In this document: piece after piece, positions 1-8,579 of the stretch
Layout of the letters: every line of letters begins with the position of its first letter
Position numbering within the stretch: the first letter of the stretch is position 1
IMG/VR virus record: IMGVR_UViG_3300028835_000432
Coordinates: 1-24,076 of that record
Source of the DNA: a virus
Strand: one strand, 5' to 3'
Length of the DNA stretch: 24,076 bases
Made by a program: the position numbers and the translations under genes
Notes under the pieces: model-generated
Database searches by the model: none
Told to the model about the DNA's origin: nothing
What the model saw: the letters and a program-made list of their open reading frames with translations, nothing else

Positions 1-200
1 GACAGCCCAGCGGTGTACTGGTGCTGAGCATCGTAGTCAGACTGGTGCTTGCGCCCGACCACCAGGACCCTGACGGGCACCTGGGCGGACATGCCCCAGT
101 CTCCCACGAACTTCACCACAGCAGGCTTGGCGCCGATGTAGTCGCCTAAGTCCGCCGCGGACCTGATCACGTGCGCGCCTAGCTTAGTGGGACTTCCCAT
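1..200 (-). CDS. 5' part of an unrecognised gene, possibly a glycan hydrolase-like lysin (cut by window edge)
   Basis: The frame is open from an ATG at 198-200 to the window edge (66 codons seen, no stop). AGGAGG lies 8 bases upstream of this ATG, which fixes the start. The visible protein begins MGSPTKLGAHVIRSAADLGD and continues with KPAVVKFVGDWG and VRVLVVGRK. The pattern of a first strand with LGxHV, then PAVVK and a VVGR strand about 15 residues later resembles the first strands of TIM-barrel hydrolase-like proteins encoded by phages and by GC-rich bacteria; this is family memory, not an alignment. Its place after the tail spike fits an endolysin or another host-surface enzyme. No catalytic residues can be assigned from the fragment. 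The gene itself is well supported; the function is a weak guess. Confidence 0.5.
   Translation of the reverse strand, partial: MGSPTKLGAHVIRSAADLGDYIGAKPAVVKFVGDWGMSAQVPVRVLVVGRKHQSDYDAQHQYTAGL
148..162. repeat. 15-base dispersed repeat AAGTCCGCCGCGGAC (copy 1)
   Basis: Exact copy inside the left-edge gene, where the minus strand reads it as SAADL. Same near-palindrome and same orientation as the copies at 8116-8130 and 15789-15803. Confidence 0.6.
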
Positions 201-298
201 AGCAGTTACCTCCTGAGTAGCTGTTTGCCCCAATGCTACCACCATTATCACGCGGGCGAAGAAACGCAGCGTCTGTTTTAAGATTTGACACCACCCGC
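201..298 (-). other. 98-base intergenic gap between spike and the left-edge gene
   Basis: This gap follows the TGA of the spike gene (299-301) and contains the AGGAGG site of the next gene. On the minus strand it holds a GATAAT hexamer (244-249), one base from the bacterial -10 consensus and about 44 bases before the ATG, but no recognisable -35 hexamer at 16-18 bases. It is the most AT-rich short stretch near the spike end (around 275-290). It could hold a weak promoter for a lysis gene. I see no convincing terminator hairpin. Confidence 0.3.
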
Positions 299-3200
299 TC
301 AGGACTTGTACAACACGCCAAAGGTGGTGGGGCTCTCTTCGTACTGATTACCACCGGGCGGGTCCGGGTCGTAGTCAGTGATGTTGTTCACGTACCCCAT
401 TGTAGTAGTGGCTACGATCATCGAGTTGCCTGTCGATTGGTAGCCCACATCGTTGTATCTTACCATGGACAGTGCCGCAAAGATTTCCGATTGCCACATT
501 GCTTTGACAGCAGTCTCACAACCAGAGACCTCCACGTACACAGCCCAAATGCTGGCCAGGTGCTGGGAGTAGAACCCACTTGTGGTGGTGACAATGCCCG
601 GGCCAACCACCTGTAGGAACGTGCACGCGATAGCAGCACCGCCAGTCGAAATCACCATCAGGTTGTTGGTTGGGTTGCCAGACCAACAGCTGGACGGATG
701 GTAGCCACTGAAGCTGATACTCGTGCCCGCTCCACTAGAGTAGAAACAATAGTCTTCACAGTACGCGAGCAGATGGCGGTAGCCCACGGCAGCACCAGCG
801 CCCGCTTGCAGACCGTGACAGCTGGTACCCGTTGAGCTTTTCAAGTAGAAGCCCCACACTTGTATGCCCTTTAGGCCCGATGCGGTCACACAAACCCCCG
901 CTGTGGCCGGTTCGATTGCCCTGTCTGGCACCATCCCAATGGCCGAGCCGTTGTTTCCAACTGCAGGCGCGGCCCCTGTCAGCGTGATCACGTTGTTGAG
1001 TACGGAATCAATCGTCTGCTCTGTGATGGCGTTTGCGTTGTCTTTCACAAGGATGCGGTCCCCGGCGCCCCAACCGTCTGCGTCAAAGTCGGGATTGGTG
1101 GTCGCGCCAGTGACCGTTATATTGTTGCCCGCATTAGCCAGTGCACAAAGACCACTACCATAGTTGGGTCCAAACACGGCAAGACGGTCGAGCAACATGC
1201 CATCAACGTACGATGCGCCAGCCAGCAGTCGTGCGTCTCCAAGCAACTGCAGGGCGCTTCCCGCACCCATCACGATGTCTGCAAACGACACGTGCTCAAC
1301 ATACACATCTGGGTCACACGTGATGGTGCAGGTCCCCATCACGATCCACCCTTTGAAGAAGTCAATCGCGGCCTGGATTGTCGTGAAATCGCCACCTACG
1401 GCCCTGACTGTCACTGCAACATCACGCGCTACGCCAGCAATCTCCCAGGAGGTTGCCGTGTCGTCCTTGAAGTAGAACTTGCTTTGACCAGCAAGGTCTT
1501 TCGCGTACAGTTCTACGTACCCCGACGTTCCCGGGCCAACTGGGTGTGCCGCCAATTCCTTGAAGCGTACCTGGTGGTCGTACGTCCAGTAGCCGGTGAT
1601 GTACTCATTGTGGTCACCCGCTGTGCGGTCACCGGCCCGATATATCATCTTGGTGATGTCATCCACGGTATTGTATTCAACCGAGTACAACACAACCGCG
1701 TCGCCAGGGGTGGTGCACTTAATGTCACAAGTGTCCCCAGACAGGTAACAGTGTCTGAGGACCGTGACACCAGTGCTGGACAGTATACCATATCTGGTGC
1801 TCCCGGCCTGCCCCGCACTTTTGCCAGTGCTTCGTGAAATCTCTGGTGAACTCAGTGTCTCGATGCCACGTACGTTTCCTGCTGCGTCGGTTGTGTAGGC
1901 GTAGCAGTACGAGTCCTCCATGCTACCGCCGGTGAGCTTCACCCCAGCAGTGCCGCCCCGTCCATTGGTGTACGCTCGGGTGCGACAGCCGAGGACATCG
2001 GCACCGATTGCCTGTATACCATACGCAGCCGGAGCTATGCCTGTGTCCTCATTCTCCGCACGTACCAACACGGTTCTTGCGACTGACTCAGAACTCAGCG
2101 CCAAACCTACAATCGTACCTGCATATGTTGTCTTGAAGTCGATACTCACATTCTGAATTGCGGCCTTCGATACCGCAATTATGGGAATAGGCGTTGCAAG
2201 AGTGGACTGTAGAATGCAGCTCTCAGCCGGCCCTAGACCGAACACGGCAACATGGTTAGCCAGTGAATGTGTCTGTGTGAGGGTCCACGCGCCTGGCGGC
2301 ACCAGTACTACATCGCCAGCTTGGTTTGCGCTGGCAAAGGCACCGTCTGGATCAGGATACTCCACCACAACGCCGCCACGCAGCCGGGCACAGCTGTCCG
2401 GCTGCCAGCGCAGCTCGCTGTTGTCACCAACCTGCAGCCAGCCAGCAGCAGCAATGAATACCAGGGCAGCTCCCACATCGTCGACCATCGGGAATTTCCT
2501 GGCGTGGCCCACGTAGTTGGCCGGCGTGTCGGTCAGCTCGGGGAAGGTCATGCGGGGCAGCCCGGGCTCCCAGTGGAAGCTGGCCTGACTCCACACCAGG
2601 GCATCCCCATCCTCTGGTGAGTCATCCGACACGTCCTCGAGGTCAGAAAGGTCACCAATGAGGTCTGACAGGTCGCCAAACTCCAGACCGTCCTCGGTGT
2701 CCTTGACCCGCACCCACTTACCACCGTCGTCTACGTAGTCGGCCGGGGTGTCGGTCAGGCCAAGGAAGGTACTGGAGCCACCCCCGCCACCCCCGCCGCC
2801 CAGGTCACACCACTTGCTGCTGGCTTCGCGGATCAGTATCAGGTGGTCGTTCAGGTCATCGAGCGTGATGTCAGCCTTGCCCATGAGCCAGATGTTGTTC
2901 ACGTCGTGTTTGACAACGATCGTGCGGCCATCGTCTGCCGGGGTAATGATGATCAGATCCCCTTCAGTGCCACCCTGGATTCTGACCAGGTCATCGGTGG
3001 GATCGTTGTTTTCGGTGTCGACAGTGTGGTAGACCTGCGTGCGGGTGATCTGGCCTTGACTGTTAAGCGTGAGCTCAGTGGCATCCTCGAACTCCAGCTC
3101 AACGATCTCGCGCAGGTTGTGGCCGCCACTGGTGGCGTTACCCCAGGAGGACCAGGCTGAGTACATCACGTTGTTGTCGCCCAGCCAGCGGACAGCCCGT

Positions 3201-3694
3201 ACCCTGAAGTAGACGGTAGCAGCAGGGTCCATATCGCCGCTGCTGTCCACCACGTAGTGGGTGTAGTAGGAACCTCGCGTAACCAGCTCGTCGGTTGCAC
3301 CGGTGCCCGAGGCCGATGAGTTGTACTGCACCTGCCAGCACAGGTCTTCCCCGGGGTAGGTGTCCCACCGCACTACGATCGCGGCCGGCACGGGGGTGAA
3401 CGACAGATTGTCGGGTGGTGCCAGGATGCCGCTCCTGGCCAGGGTGGGGTAGGCGTCGCTCAGCAGTTGGCCCAGCACGACCACCTTGCCGAGCTGCATC
3501 ATGCGCGCTATGAGCACCTGGTCGCCGACTTCCAGGTCGTCAACGCAGGTGAGTACACGAGAACACACGTGCCCGCCTGACAGGCGCACACTCACCGAGC
3601 GCGTGCCACGCGGGTCCGCCGCGACGACAGTGCCCACGTCTAGCCTGACCGGGGACTCTCGCTGGATGATGCGGCGCAGGGTGACGAGATCCAT
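299..3694 (-). CDS. Tail spike/fibre: OB-like start, FN3-like domain, tail-fibre repeats, pectate-lyase-like beta-helices
   Basis: A 1131-residue tail tip protein. Residues 1-80 look like a small OB-type barrel (repeated short strands with VGTVVAA and VGDQVLIAR). Residues about 92-190 are FN3-like, with WQVQY and YFRVRAV strands. A run of nine glycines near residue 300 is a flexible linker. Two copies of the phage tail-fibre repeat LTDTPxxYVxxxxK follow (about 312-342 and 385-415). From about residue 440 the chain is rich in short beta strands like a pectate-lyase beta-helix; a second one starts near 775 with TVRAVGGDFTTIQAAID, a typical beta-helix entry. It probably binds, and may degrade, host surface glycans. 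The start is the ATG at 3692-3694, which shares one base with the upstream stop (TAATG) and has GGGAG 8 bases before it; a GTG at 3701-3703 is possible but has no spacing to that site. Confidence 0.85.
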   Translation of the reverse strand: MDLVTLRRIIQRESPVRLDVGTVVAADPRGTRSVSVRLSGGHVCSRVLTCVDDLEVGDQVLIARMMQLGKVVVLGQLLSDAYPTLARSGILAPPDNLSFTPVPAAIVVRWDTYPGEDLCWQVQYNSSASGTGATDELVTRGSYYTHYVVDSSGDMDPAATVYFRVRAVRWLGDNNVMYSAWSSWGNATSGGHNLREIVELEFEDATELTLNSQGQITRTQVYHTVDTENNDPTDDLVRIQGGTEGDLIIITPADDGRTIVVKHDVNNIWLMGKADITLDDLNDHLILIREASSKWCDLGGGGGGGGSSTFLGLTDTPADYVDDGGKWVRVKDTEDGLEFGDLSDLIGDLSDLEDVSDDSPEDGDALVWSQASFHWEPGLPRMTFPELTDTPANYVGHARKFPMVDDVGAALVFIAAAGWLQVGDNSELRWQPDSCARLRGGVVVEYPDPDGAFASANQAGDVVLVPPGAWTLTQTHSLANHVAVFGLGPAESCILQSTLATPIPIIAVSKAAIQNVSIDFKTTYAGTIVGLALSSESVARTVLVRAENEDTGIAPAAYGIQAIGADVLGCRTRAYTNGRGGTAGVKLTGGSMEDSYCYAYTTDAAGNVRGIETLSSPEISRSTGKSAGQAGSTRYGILSSTGVTVLRHCYLSGDTCDIKCTTPGDAVVLYSVEYNTVDDITKMIYRAGDRTAGDHNEYITGYWTYDHQVRFKELAAHPVGPGTSGYVELYAKDLAGQSKFYFKDDTATSWEIAGVARDVAVTVRAVGGDFTTIQAAIDFFKGWIVMGTCTITCDPDVYVEHVSFADIVMGAGSALQLLGDARLLAGASYVDGMLLDRLAVFGPNYGSGLCALANAGNNITVTGATTNPDFDADGWGAGDRILVKDNANAITEQTIDSVLNNVITLTGAAPAVGNNGSAIGMVPDRAIEPATAGVCVTASGLKGIQVWGFYLKSSTGTSCHGLQAGAGAAVGYRHLLAYCEDYCFYSSGAGTSISFSGYHPSSCWSGNPTNNLMVISTGGAAIACTFLQVVGPGIVTTTSGFYSQHLASIWAVYVEVSGCETAVKAMWQSEIFAALSMVRYNDVGYQSTGNSMIVATTTMGYVNNITDYDPDPPGGNQYEESPTTFGVLYKS

Positions 3695-4893
3695 TACAGA
3701 CACTCCCTTGTCTTGGTGTTGGACTCCAGGACCGGCGCCCCGGCCTGGGGAGAGCCACGCCAGTTGGCGCGGTAGTTGACTGAGGACACACGCCAGTCAG
3801 CGCCCTCCGCAGTGATCACGTCCTCTGGCTCCAACACTGGGTTGGGGGCCATGATGAGGGCCAGGATGCGGGCACTCTCAGTGATGGTCTCATGCCGCCT
3901 GGCTGCCCGGCTGGCGGTCTCATCCTCAGACAGCGCGTTGGGATCCTGGCCTATGACAAAGATGTGGCCCTGATCACCAGTGCGGAATGCGTCGATCTCG
4001 TGCAGTGCCCCGACAAGCCGGAAGTGGGAGGGAGGGTGTAGCTGCCTCTCCTCCACGGTAGTCAGTGCACGGTTGGAGGGCATAACCCAGTCCACGTCCA
4101 CGCCATCGTTGCGCCACATCCTGACGCTGCCATCGTAGCGGGCCTGTATCCTGATCTGCTCATAGGCAATCACGCGGGACAGTCCGGCCGACGCAGGCTC
4201 ACCGGGATCAACCGACGTCCACTCTATCAGCTGGTGGAGCTGGGCTACGCGATAGTTGTCGTAGGTAGCCACGTTGGACTGGTGAACCGCAAAGCCGGTT
4301 TTCATGCCTGTCTTGCTCGTGTTGTACGGCATCGTGTAGGTGAAGAGGTGCTTGTTGTCAAACCAGACCATCACAGCCAGGTCGTCGATCTGATCAATGC
4401 TGGTACGGTGCTGGGGCCACACTGCTACGACCACGCTGGCGTCCCCAGTCTCGGCCAGCGGGATGCTGGTCAGCTTGTCCTCTGTGTTGCCGTCGATTGC
4501 CGACAGGCCGACTGCAGTCCCCGTCCACCAGACCAGATACCCGTCGTAGTCATCGTCACACTGGAACAGGTAGCCACCATTGTTGCCCGTCTTGTCGAAG
4601 GTGGCGACGAAGCCGTACTCCAGCTCGGTCGTGTGGCGAACCTTGTACCACTGGACTCCCCCACTGCCCGAGCCCTGAAGGGCGCCGCCTGTGATCTCCC
4701 ATGTGCTCTCGGGCTCCTCCAGGTTGAAGTCAGACAGGTCACCAGAGGTGAAGGGTTCACTGATCGCGTCTGCGGCGGACGTGTCGTGGACGCCTGCGAA
4801 GGCCAGGATGCGCTTGATCGCCCGCTCCTGATCAAGCGCTGTCCTGTCGTCGTGACACTGCCAGAGTTTGAACTTTACGTGTTCACCCATCAT
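3694..4893 (-). CDS. Tail hub/baseplate-like protein with LamG-like domain
   Basis: A 399-residue protein in the tail tip block. Residues about 45-215 look like a concanavalin/LamG-type beta sandwich: FNLEEPESTWEITGGAL, then GFVATFDKTGNNGGYLFQ and DGYLVWW, and a later NYRVAQL strand that typically ends such domains. The C-terminal third has an NPVLEPEDVI segment followed by DWRVSSVNY, which resembles hub proteins that close the tail tube (gp27-like); this is inference from pattern and place. The ATG directly follows the upstream TAG (stop-ATG-ATG); GGGAG lies 4 bases before the first ATG and 7 before the second, so the second ATG (4888-4890) is an equally good start. It ends in TAA overlapping the spike start, so the two are probably translationally coupled. 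Confidence 0.7.
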   Translation of the reverse strand: MMGEHVKFKLWQCHDDRTALDQERAIKRILAFAGVHDTSAADAISEPFTSGDLSDFNLEEPESTWEITGGALQGSGSGGVQWYKVRHTTELEYGFVATFDKTGNNGGYLFQCDDDYDGYLVWWTGTAVGLSAIDGNTEDKLTSIPLAETGDASVVVAVWPQHRTSIDQIDDLAVMVWFDNKHLFTYTMPYNTSKTGMKTGFAVHQSNVATYDNYRVAQLHQLIEWTSVDPGEPASAGLSRVIAYEQIRIQARYDGSVRMWRNDGVDVDWVMPSNRALTTVEERQLHPPSHFRLVGALHEIDAFRTGDQGHIFVIGQDPNALSEDETASRAARRHETITESARILALIMAPNPVLEPEDVITAEGADWRVSSVNYRANWRGSPQAGAPVLESNTKTRECL

Positions 4894-7800
4894 CTACTCC
4901 CAGAAGAATAGAATCGCTGCGTTGTCGAAGAGGTAGTGCTTTCCCGTCCCACCATCATACGAGCCGCTCCACGAGCCACCCAGCACGGTCAGCAGGTTGC
5001 CCGTCTTGTCGTAGGGTGCACCGCCCCCCAGCCAATACACGAGTGGTGGGTCAGTGGCATTCTCGTCGTACACGAAGCAGCCCCTGGTAGAGCCCTTGGG
5101 GTAGGCCACGAATGAGCGCGGGATCATGGAGCGGCCAAGGTCCCCTTGCTCTTGCCAAACGTCCTCACCCCGGATGAGCTCACCGCCATCACGCCAGATG
5201 TAGCCGTGGTCGTCCGCGTCGACACTGCCGCGTGCCGGTACGAAGAGCGCAGAGGGGTGGTAGTGGCTGCAGGCACCGGTGGCGTAGTTGGCGTGTATGT
5301 CTCCCGGTGGTATGACCTCGTTCCACGCGATCAGGTCATAGATTGAGTACTGGTCGCTCTCGAGCAAGAAGGTGTACAGCGTACCACCAGCGATGCCCAG
5401 GGAACGGGGGCCTTGGCCGTCTGAGTACCGCCCGCCTGTCTTCGTGTGAATGACCCAGTTGTAGCCACCATCCGTGGACTTGGCGTAGGCCCCGTGCTCG
5501 TATGTCCACACCACAGCGTCGGGGTTCCAGCGTCCACGTCCGGTGACGTAGATTGCGCCGTTCCAGTACGCTACCTGGTCTGTGTGCTCCACGAAGCTGC
5601 TGCGGCAGCGGAAGGCTTCATAGGTGCCCTCGCCATCTGAGCCGTAGTAGTACCAGTCCAGGTCGTCACTCCACCAGGTGTTGACGATCCCACTGGTATT
5701 GCAGACGTGTATCGCCGAGCCATCGTCACCGGAGAAACCCTTGTTCTCCACAGCACAGAACAGGCCCGGGCTGTGGGAGATACCGTGACGCACACTGTGG
5801 TCGCCACTGCCACCTGCAGCTATCGTGGCGTTGCGGAAGTTAAGCTGGGAAGCCACCAGCGTCCAGCTGCCCGTGCGCACGTCGTCGATGTGCCACAAGC
5901 CCTCGTTGGCATCTTCCTTGTCATAGCCACCCAGCATCCAGGCTGCAAACCCACTGCCCCGGTCTCGCCACACCCGGTAGATGTAGTCCACGTCGCCGGG
6001 AGTGAAGTCTTCCCAAACTGGGTACGAGGTGTCAAAAGCAGTGGTCCTTGCCAGCTGATCCATCGACCACACCACAGCCACACTGGGTGTGTCCGGTATG
6101 TCATCCGTGATGATGGGCTCCCAAGGCTGCGGGTCCCAACCGTCATACTCGTCGTCCTCGGAGTAGCCGTAGCCAATGAGACCAAACTTACCTGCTATGC
6201 CGGAGAAGCCATCGTACGCGGTCTCCACTTGCCCCTCTGGTACACCAGCAATCTCACCACTGCCGCTGTCCCAGGAGAGCGCGGTCCAGGTGATGCCATC
6301 GGTGCTGTAGTAGACGTAGACCATTGAGTAGTGTGTCCGCACCTTGAGGTAGTACCAGGTTAGGACTCCCCAGCTCATTGCCGCAGACGTGGCCAGTGTG
6401 GTATCGGTGCCAGCCACCCGCTTCTTGAGGTAGATCTTGTCGGCGTCCAGGTCGTAGATGACGAAGAAGAGGTTGTCCTTGTCGAACACCCGGAAGGCCA
6501 GGCCGGCGTACTCTCCCTCGCTCTCTGTGTACAGCTTGAAGGCGGTCTGTGCAGAGCCGTTGAATGCGCTGGATACCAGGGTGCTGACTGCCAGGCCCTC
6601 GCGGTTAGCTGAGATGAGATTACACATCCCGCTCGAGGCCTTCCACGAGCCCTCGTAAGGGGCGGTGAACCGCAAGCCACCGTAACCCGTGCCGGAGGGA
6701 TCGTCATAAGGGTCACGACCCGCCTGCTGGCCAGGCCACTCAGCAGCGAAGTCAGACACTGTGCGGTTGAGCCGCCCTAGCCGATCCTGGGTAGTCAGCG
6801 TGAGTCCGTGCCGGGGTAGCATGCGCTCCTCACCCCGGATCAACACGTCCTCGGTGCTAACCTGCACCTTGAGGATGTCACTGAGGTCACCGCCCACCAC
6901 GTAGCCCAGGTAGTAGATGGCCTGGATGCGAGCGTTGGACTTGGCCAGGGTGCCCGCGAGCACGTCACTGACGTTGGCAATGCCCAGCGAGGTATCCCGG
7001 ATCTCCGCCGCCATAGACTCCACGCTCAGTATGCTGGTCGTCACGTCCTGCTGGACTGGCGTCTGACCTGCCCACGCGCAGCAGGGAGAGCGCAGCGTGC
7101 GGTTAACTCCTACTGCATATAAGTAGTCTGCACGGGGGAGCACCAGGCAAGGAGCGAGGGCTGTCTCGACCAGCTCCGGGAACTCCCAGCCTATGGCGTC
7201 CTTCGAGCGACAGATTGCCAGCTTGCTGTAGGTGTAGCTGCCCCCACCTCCACAGCGGGTGTAGGTGGCAAATAGGGTGCTGTTGACGTAGGACAGGCGC
7301 AGGTCTGTCCGGGCTGGGTGTGTCTCCACCCGGTCAATCACGTCAACAAGATGGTGGTCAGACCAGCGTCCGTTCTGCACCCGGAAGGCCACGACGCCCT
7401 GGACGCGCTCTACCTTCGTGGTGATCTCTGAGCCAACTGCCCGGGAGCCCACCAGCGGCGGGAGCTCAGACGTCATCATGAGCAGGTCAAGGCCGGTCAT
7501 CGCTACAGCATCGAAGCCGTAGATGGGGAACGGCCAGTAGATGTCGCTGCTGGTAGCGGACCACGAGCCGTTGAAGTGGTAGAAGCGCAGGCGACGGTTG
7601 AGCGTGTTGCTGTCCTGGGTGATGTAGTAGACCTTGGTGGTGCTGACTGCAGCCAGCTGAATCACGCCAGCGACCTCGCCCACCTCCACCGGTGCATCGA
7701 AAACGAAGGTCGTGCTAATGTCAGCACACTCGACGTAGCAAATCTTGCCATCCGTGGTGTAGTAGAAGAGGCGGGCTGTTAAGCCATCTGTCACCAGGGT

Positions 7801-8106
7801 GGGCGCCACCTCAACGTCTACGTCGCTGATGGGACAGGCGCCGGCCGCCCAGTTTTGGTCACCACCGCTCTCACTGGGCAGCCGTTCCACTGCTACAGTG
7901 GAGGTGTCGCCGACATAGACGCGCAGCAGGTAGGTGGATGCAATAGCGGCATCGAAGTTGGCCCCCGACTGGCTTGGGCTGGTGTCGTGGGACGTCCACA
8001 CCGGGCCGTAGCGTTGGAGCAAGACCTCGATGGCCAAGTCCCCCGTTGCAGCCTGGATGGCTGCGTACTGTTCAGTTGTGAGCCCAGATTCGGTTTCGGT
8101 GATCAT
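4894..8106 (-). CDS. Large tail adhesion protein with LamG-like domain and Asp-box/beta-propeller segments
   Basis: A 1070-residue protein if it starts at the ATG at 8104-8106, which has GAGGA 4 bases upstream; the frame extends 22 codons further up, but there it would overlap the previous gene without a good ribosome site. Residues 1-450 are rich in short beta strands like a propeller (ICYVECAD, LAICRSKDAIGWEFPELV). About 480-660 is a LamG-like sandwich with LAFRVFDKDNLFFVIYDLD and VYYSTDGITW. The last third again looks propeller-like, with an Asp-box motif STDGGYNW near residue 876, as in sialidases and other BNR-repeat proteins. These folds usually bind sugars, so a receptor-binding or glycan-processing role at the tail tip is likely. 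No catalytic site can be named. Confidence 0.75.
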   Translation of the reverse strand: MITETESGLTTEQYAAIQAATGDLAIEVLLQRYGPVWTSHDTSPSQSGANFDAAIASTYLLRVYVGDTSTVAVERLPSESGGDQNWAAGACPISDVDVEVAPTLVTDGLTARLFYYTTDGKICYVECADISTTFVFDAPVEVGEVAGVIQLAAVSTTKVYYITQDSNTLNRRLRFYHFNGSWSATSSDIYWPFPIYGFDAVAMTGLDLLMMTSELPPLVGSRAVGSEITTKVERVQGVVAFRVQNGRWSDHHLVDVIDRVETHPARTDLRLSYVNSTLFATYTRCGGGGSYTYSKLAICRSKDAIGWEFPELVETALAPCLVLPRADYLYAVGVNRTLRSPCCAWAGQTPVQQDVTTSILSVESMAAEIRDTSLGIANVSDVLAGTLAKSNARIQAIYYLGYVVGGDLSDILKVQVSTEDVLIRGEERMLPRHGLTLTTQDRLGRLNRTVSDFAAEWPGQQAGRDPYDDPSGTGYGGLRFTAPYEGSWKASSGMCNLISANREGLAVSTLVSSAFNGSAQTAFKLYTESEGEYAGLAFRVFDKDNLFFVIYDLDADKIYLKKRVAGTDTTLATSAAMSWGVLTWYYLKVRTHYSMVYVYYSTDGITWTALSWDSGSGEIAGVPEGQVETAYDGFSGIAGKFGLIGYGYSEDDEYDGWDPQPWEPIITDDIPDTPSVAVVWSMDQLARTTAFDTSYPVWEDFTPGDVDYIYRVWRDRGSGFAAWMLGGYDKEDANEGLWHIDDVRTGSWTLVASQLNFRNATIAAGGSGDHSVRHGISHSPGLFCAVENKGFSGDDGSAIHVCNTSGIVNTWWSDDLDWYYYGSDGEGTYEAFRCRSSFVEHTDQVAYWNGAIYVTGRGRWNPDAVVWTYEHGAYAKSTDGGYNWVIHTKTGGRYSDGQGPRSLGIAGGTLYTFLLESDQYSIYDLIAWNEVIPPGDIHANYATGACSHYHPSALFVPARGSVDADDHGYIWRDGGELIRGEDVWQEQGDLGRSMIPRSFVAYPKGSTRGCFVYDENATDPPLVYWLGGGAPYDKTGNLLTVLGGSWSGSYDGGTGKHYLFDNAAILFFWE

Positions 8107-8115
8107 CTCTTCCTC

Positions 8116-8130
8116 AAGTCCGCCGCGGAC
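8116..8130. repeat. 15-base dispersed repeat AAGTCCGCCGCGGAC (copy 2)
   Basis: Exact copy of a 15-base word also found at 148-162 and 15789-15803 in the same orientation. It contains the near-palindrome GTCCGC-C-GCGGAC. This copy is mostly intergenic: its last base is the first base of the TAG complement of the 146-residue gene, and it lies just upstream of the ribosome site of the 1070-residue gene. Confidence 0.6.
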
Positions 8131-8570
8131 TACGTGACGTTGTCGTCCACCATCTCGATGGTGACAAACCACAGGTCTGCAGCGGGGTTCCTGTTAGTGA
8201 GCGAGCCTGGCCGGTACATCAGCACTATGCGGTTGACGTAGACTGAGCTTGCTGCCCACGCCTTGAGGCTGCCCCCACCGTCCTCGTCATCGTCGTGGTA
8301 GTGAGGGGCGTAGTAGACCCTCTTGCCCGCCAGCGCACGCAGCGTCAGCATCTCCGCCAGGGTAGCGCGGATCTGCAGCTGGTCAGACCGGAACTGCACT
8401 GGCTCACCAGCATCCAGCAGTCGATGGACGTGTAGCTTGCCCAGAACTGCACGCTCGGTTACCACGGCAGCTGCGGGCGTCACGTCAAGCGTACCGTGCT
8501 CGGCCTTGTACGTCGCCGTAGGCGGATCGTCTGTGTCCAAGTGTATGTGGTTCTGGATGCTCGCAGCCAT
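8130..8570 (-). CDS. Small tail protein, distal tail (Dit-like) candidate
   Basis: A 146-residue protein immediately after the tape measure gene, the usual place of the distal tail protein that caps the tube and begins the tail tip. It is predicted to be mostly beta: LGKLHVHRLLDAGEPVQF, then a charged loop HYHDDDEDGGG, then strands YVNRIVLMYRP and LWFVTIEMVDD. The closing WFVTIEMVD strand resembles tail-tube-like folds used by distal tail proteins. This is inference from position and secondary structure; no family is recognised. The ATG (8568-8570) has a strong GGAGGAG site 3 bases upstream, which overlaps the end of the tape measure gene, so the pair is tightly linked. Confidence 0.6.
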   Translation of the reverse strand: MAASIQNHIHLDTDDPPTATYKAEHGTLDVTPAAAVVTERAVLGKLHVHRLLDAGEPVQFRSDQLQIRATLAEMLTLRALAGKRVYYAPHYHDDDEDGGGSLKAWAASSVYVNRIVLMYRPGSLTNRNPAADLWFVTIEMVDDNVT

Positions 8571-8579
8571 CTACTCCTC

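Noticed and set aside
285-313. Plus-strand TTGACA hexamer as a promoter -35
   Set aside because: The hexamer 17 bases downstream (GTACAA) is a poor -10, and transcription would run antisense through the spike gene with no plus-strand gene to serve.
2776-2802. C-rich run (CCCCCGCC repeats) as a microsatellite or regulatory element
   Set aside because: It encodes the nine-glycine linker in the spike on the minus strand; coding explains it.
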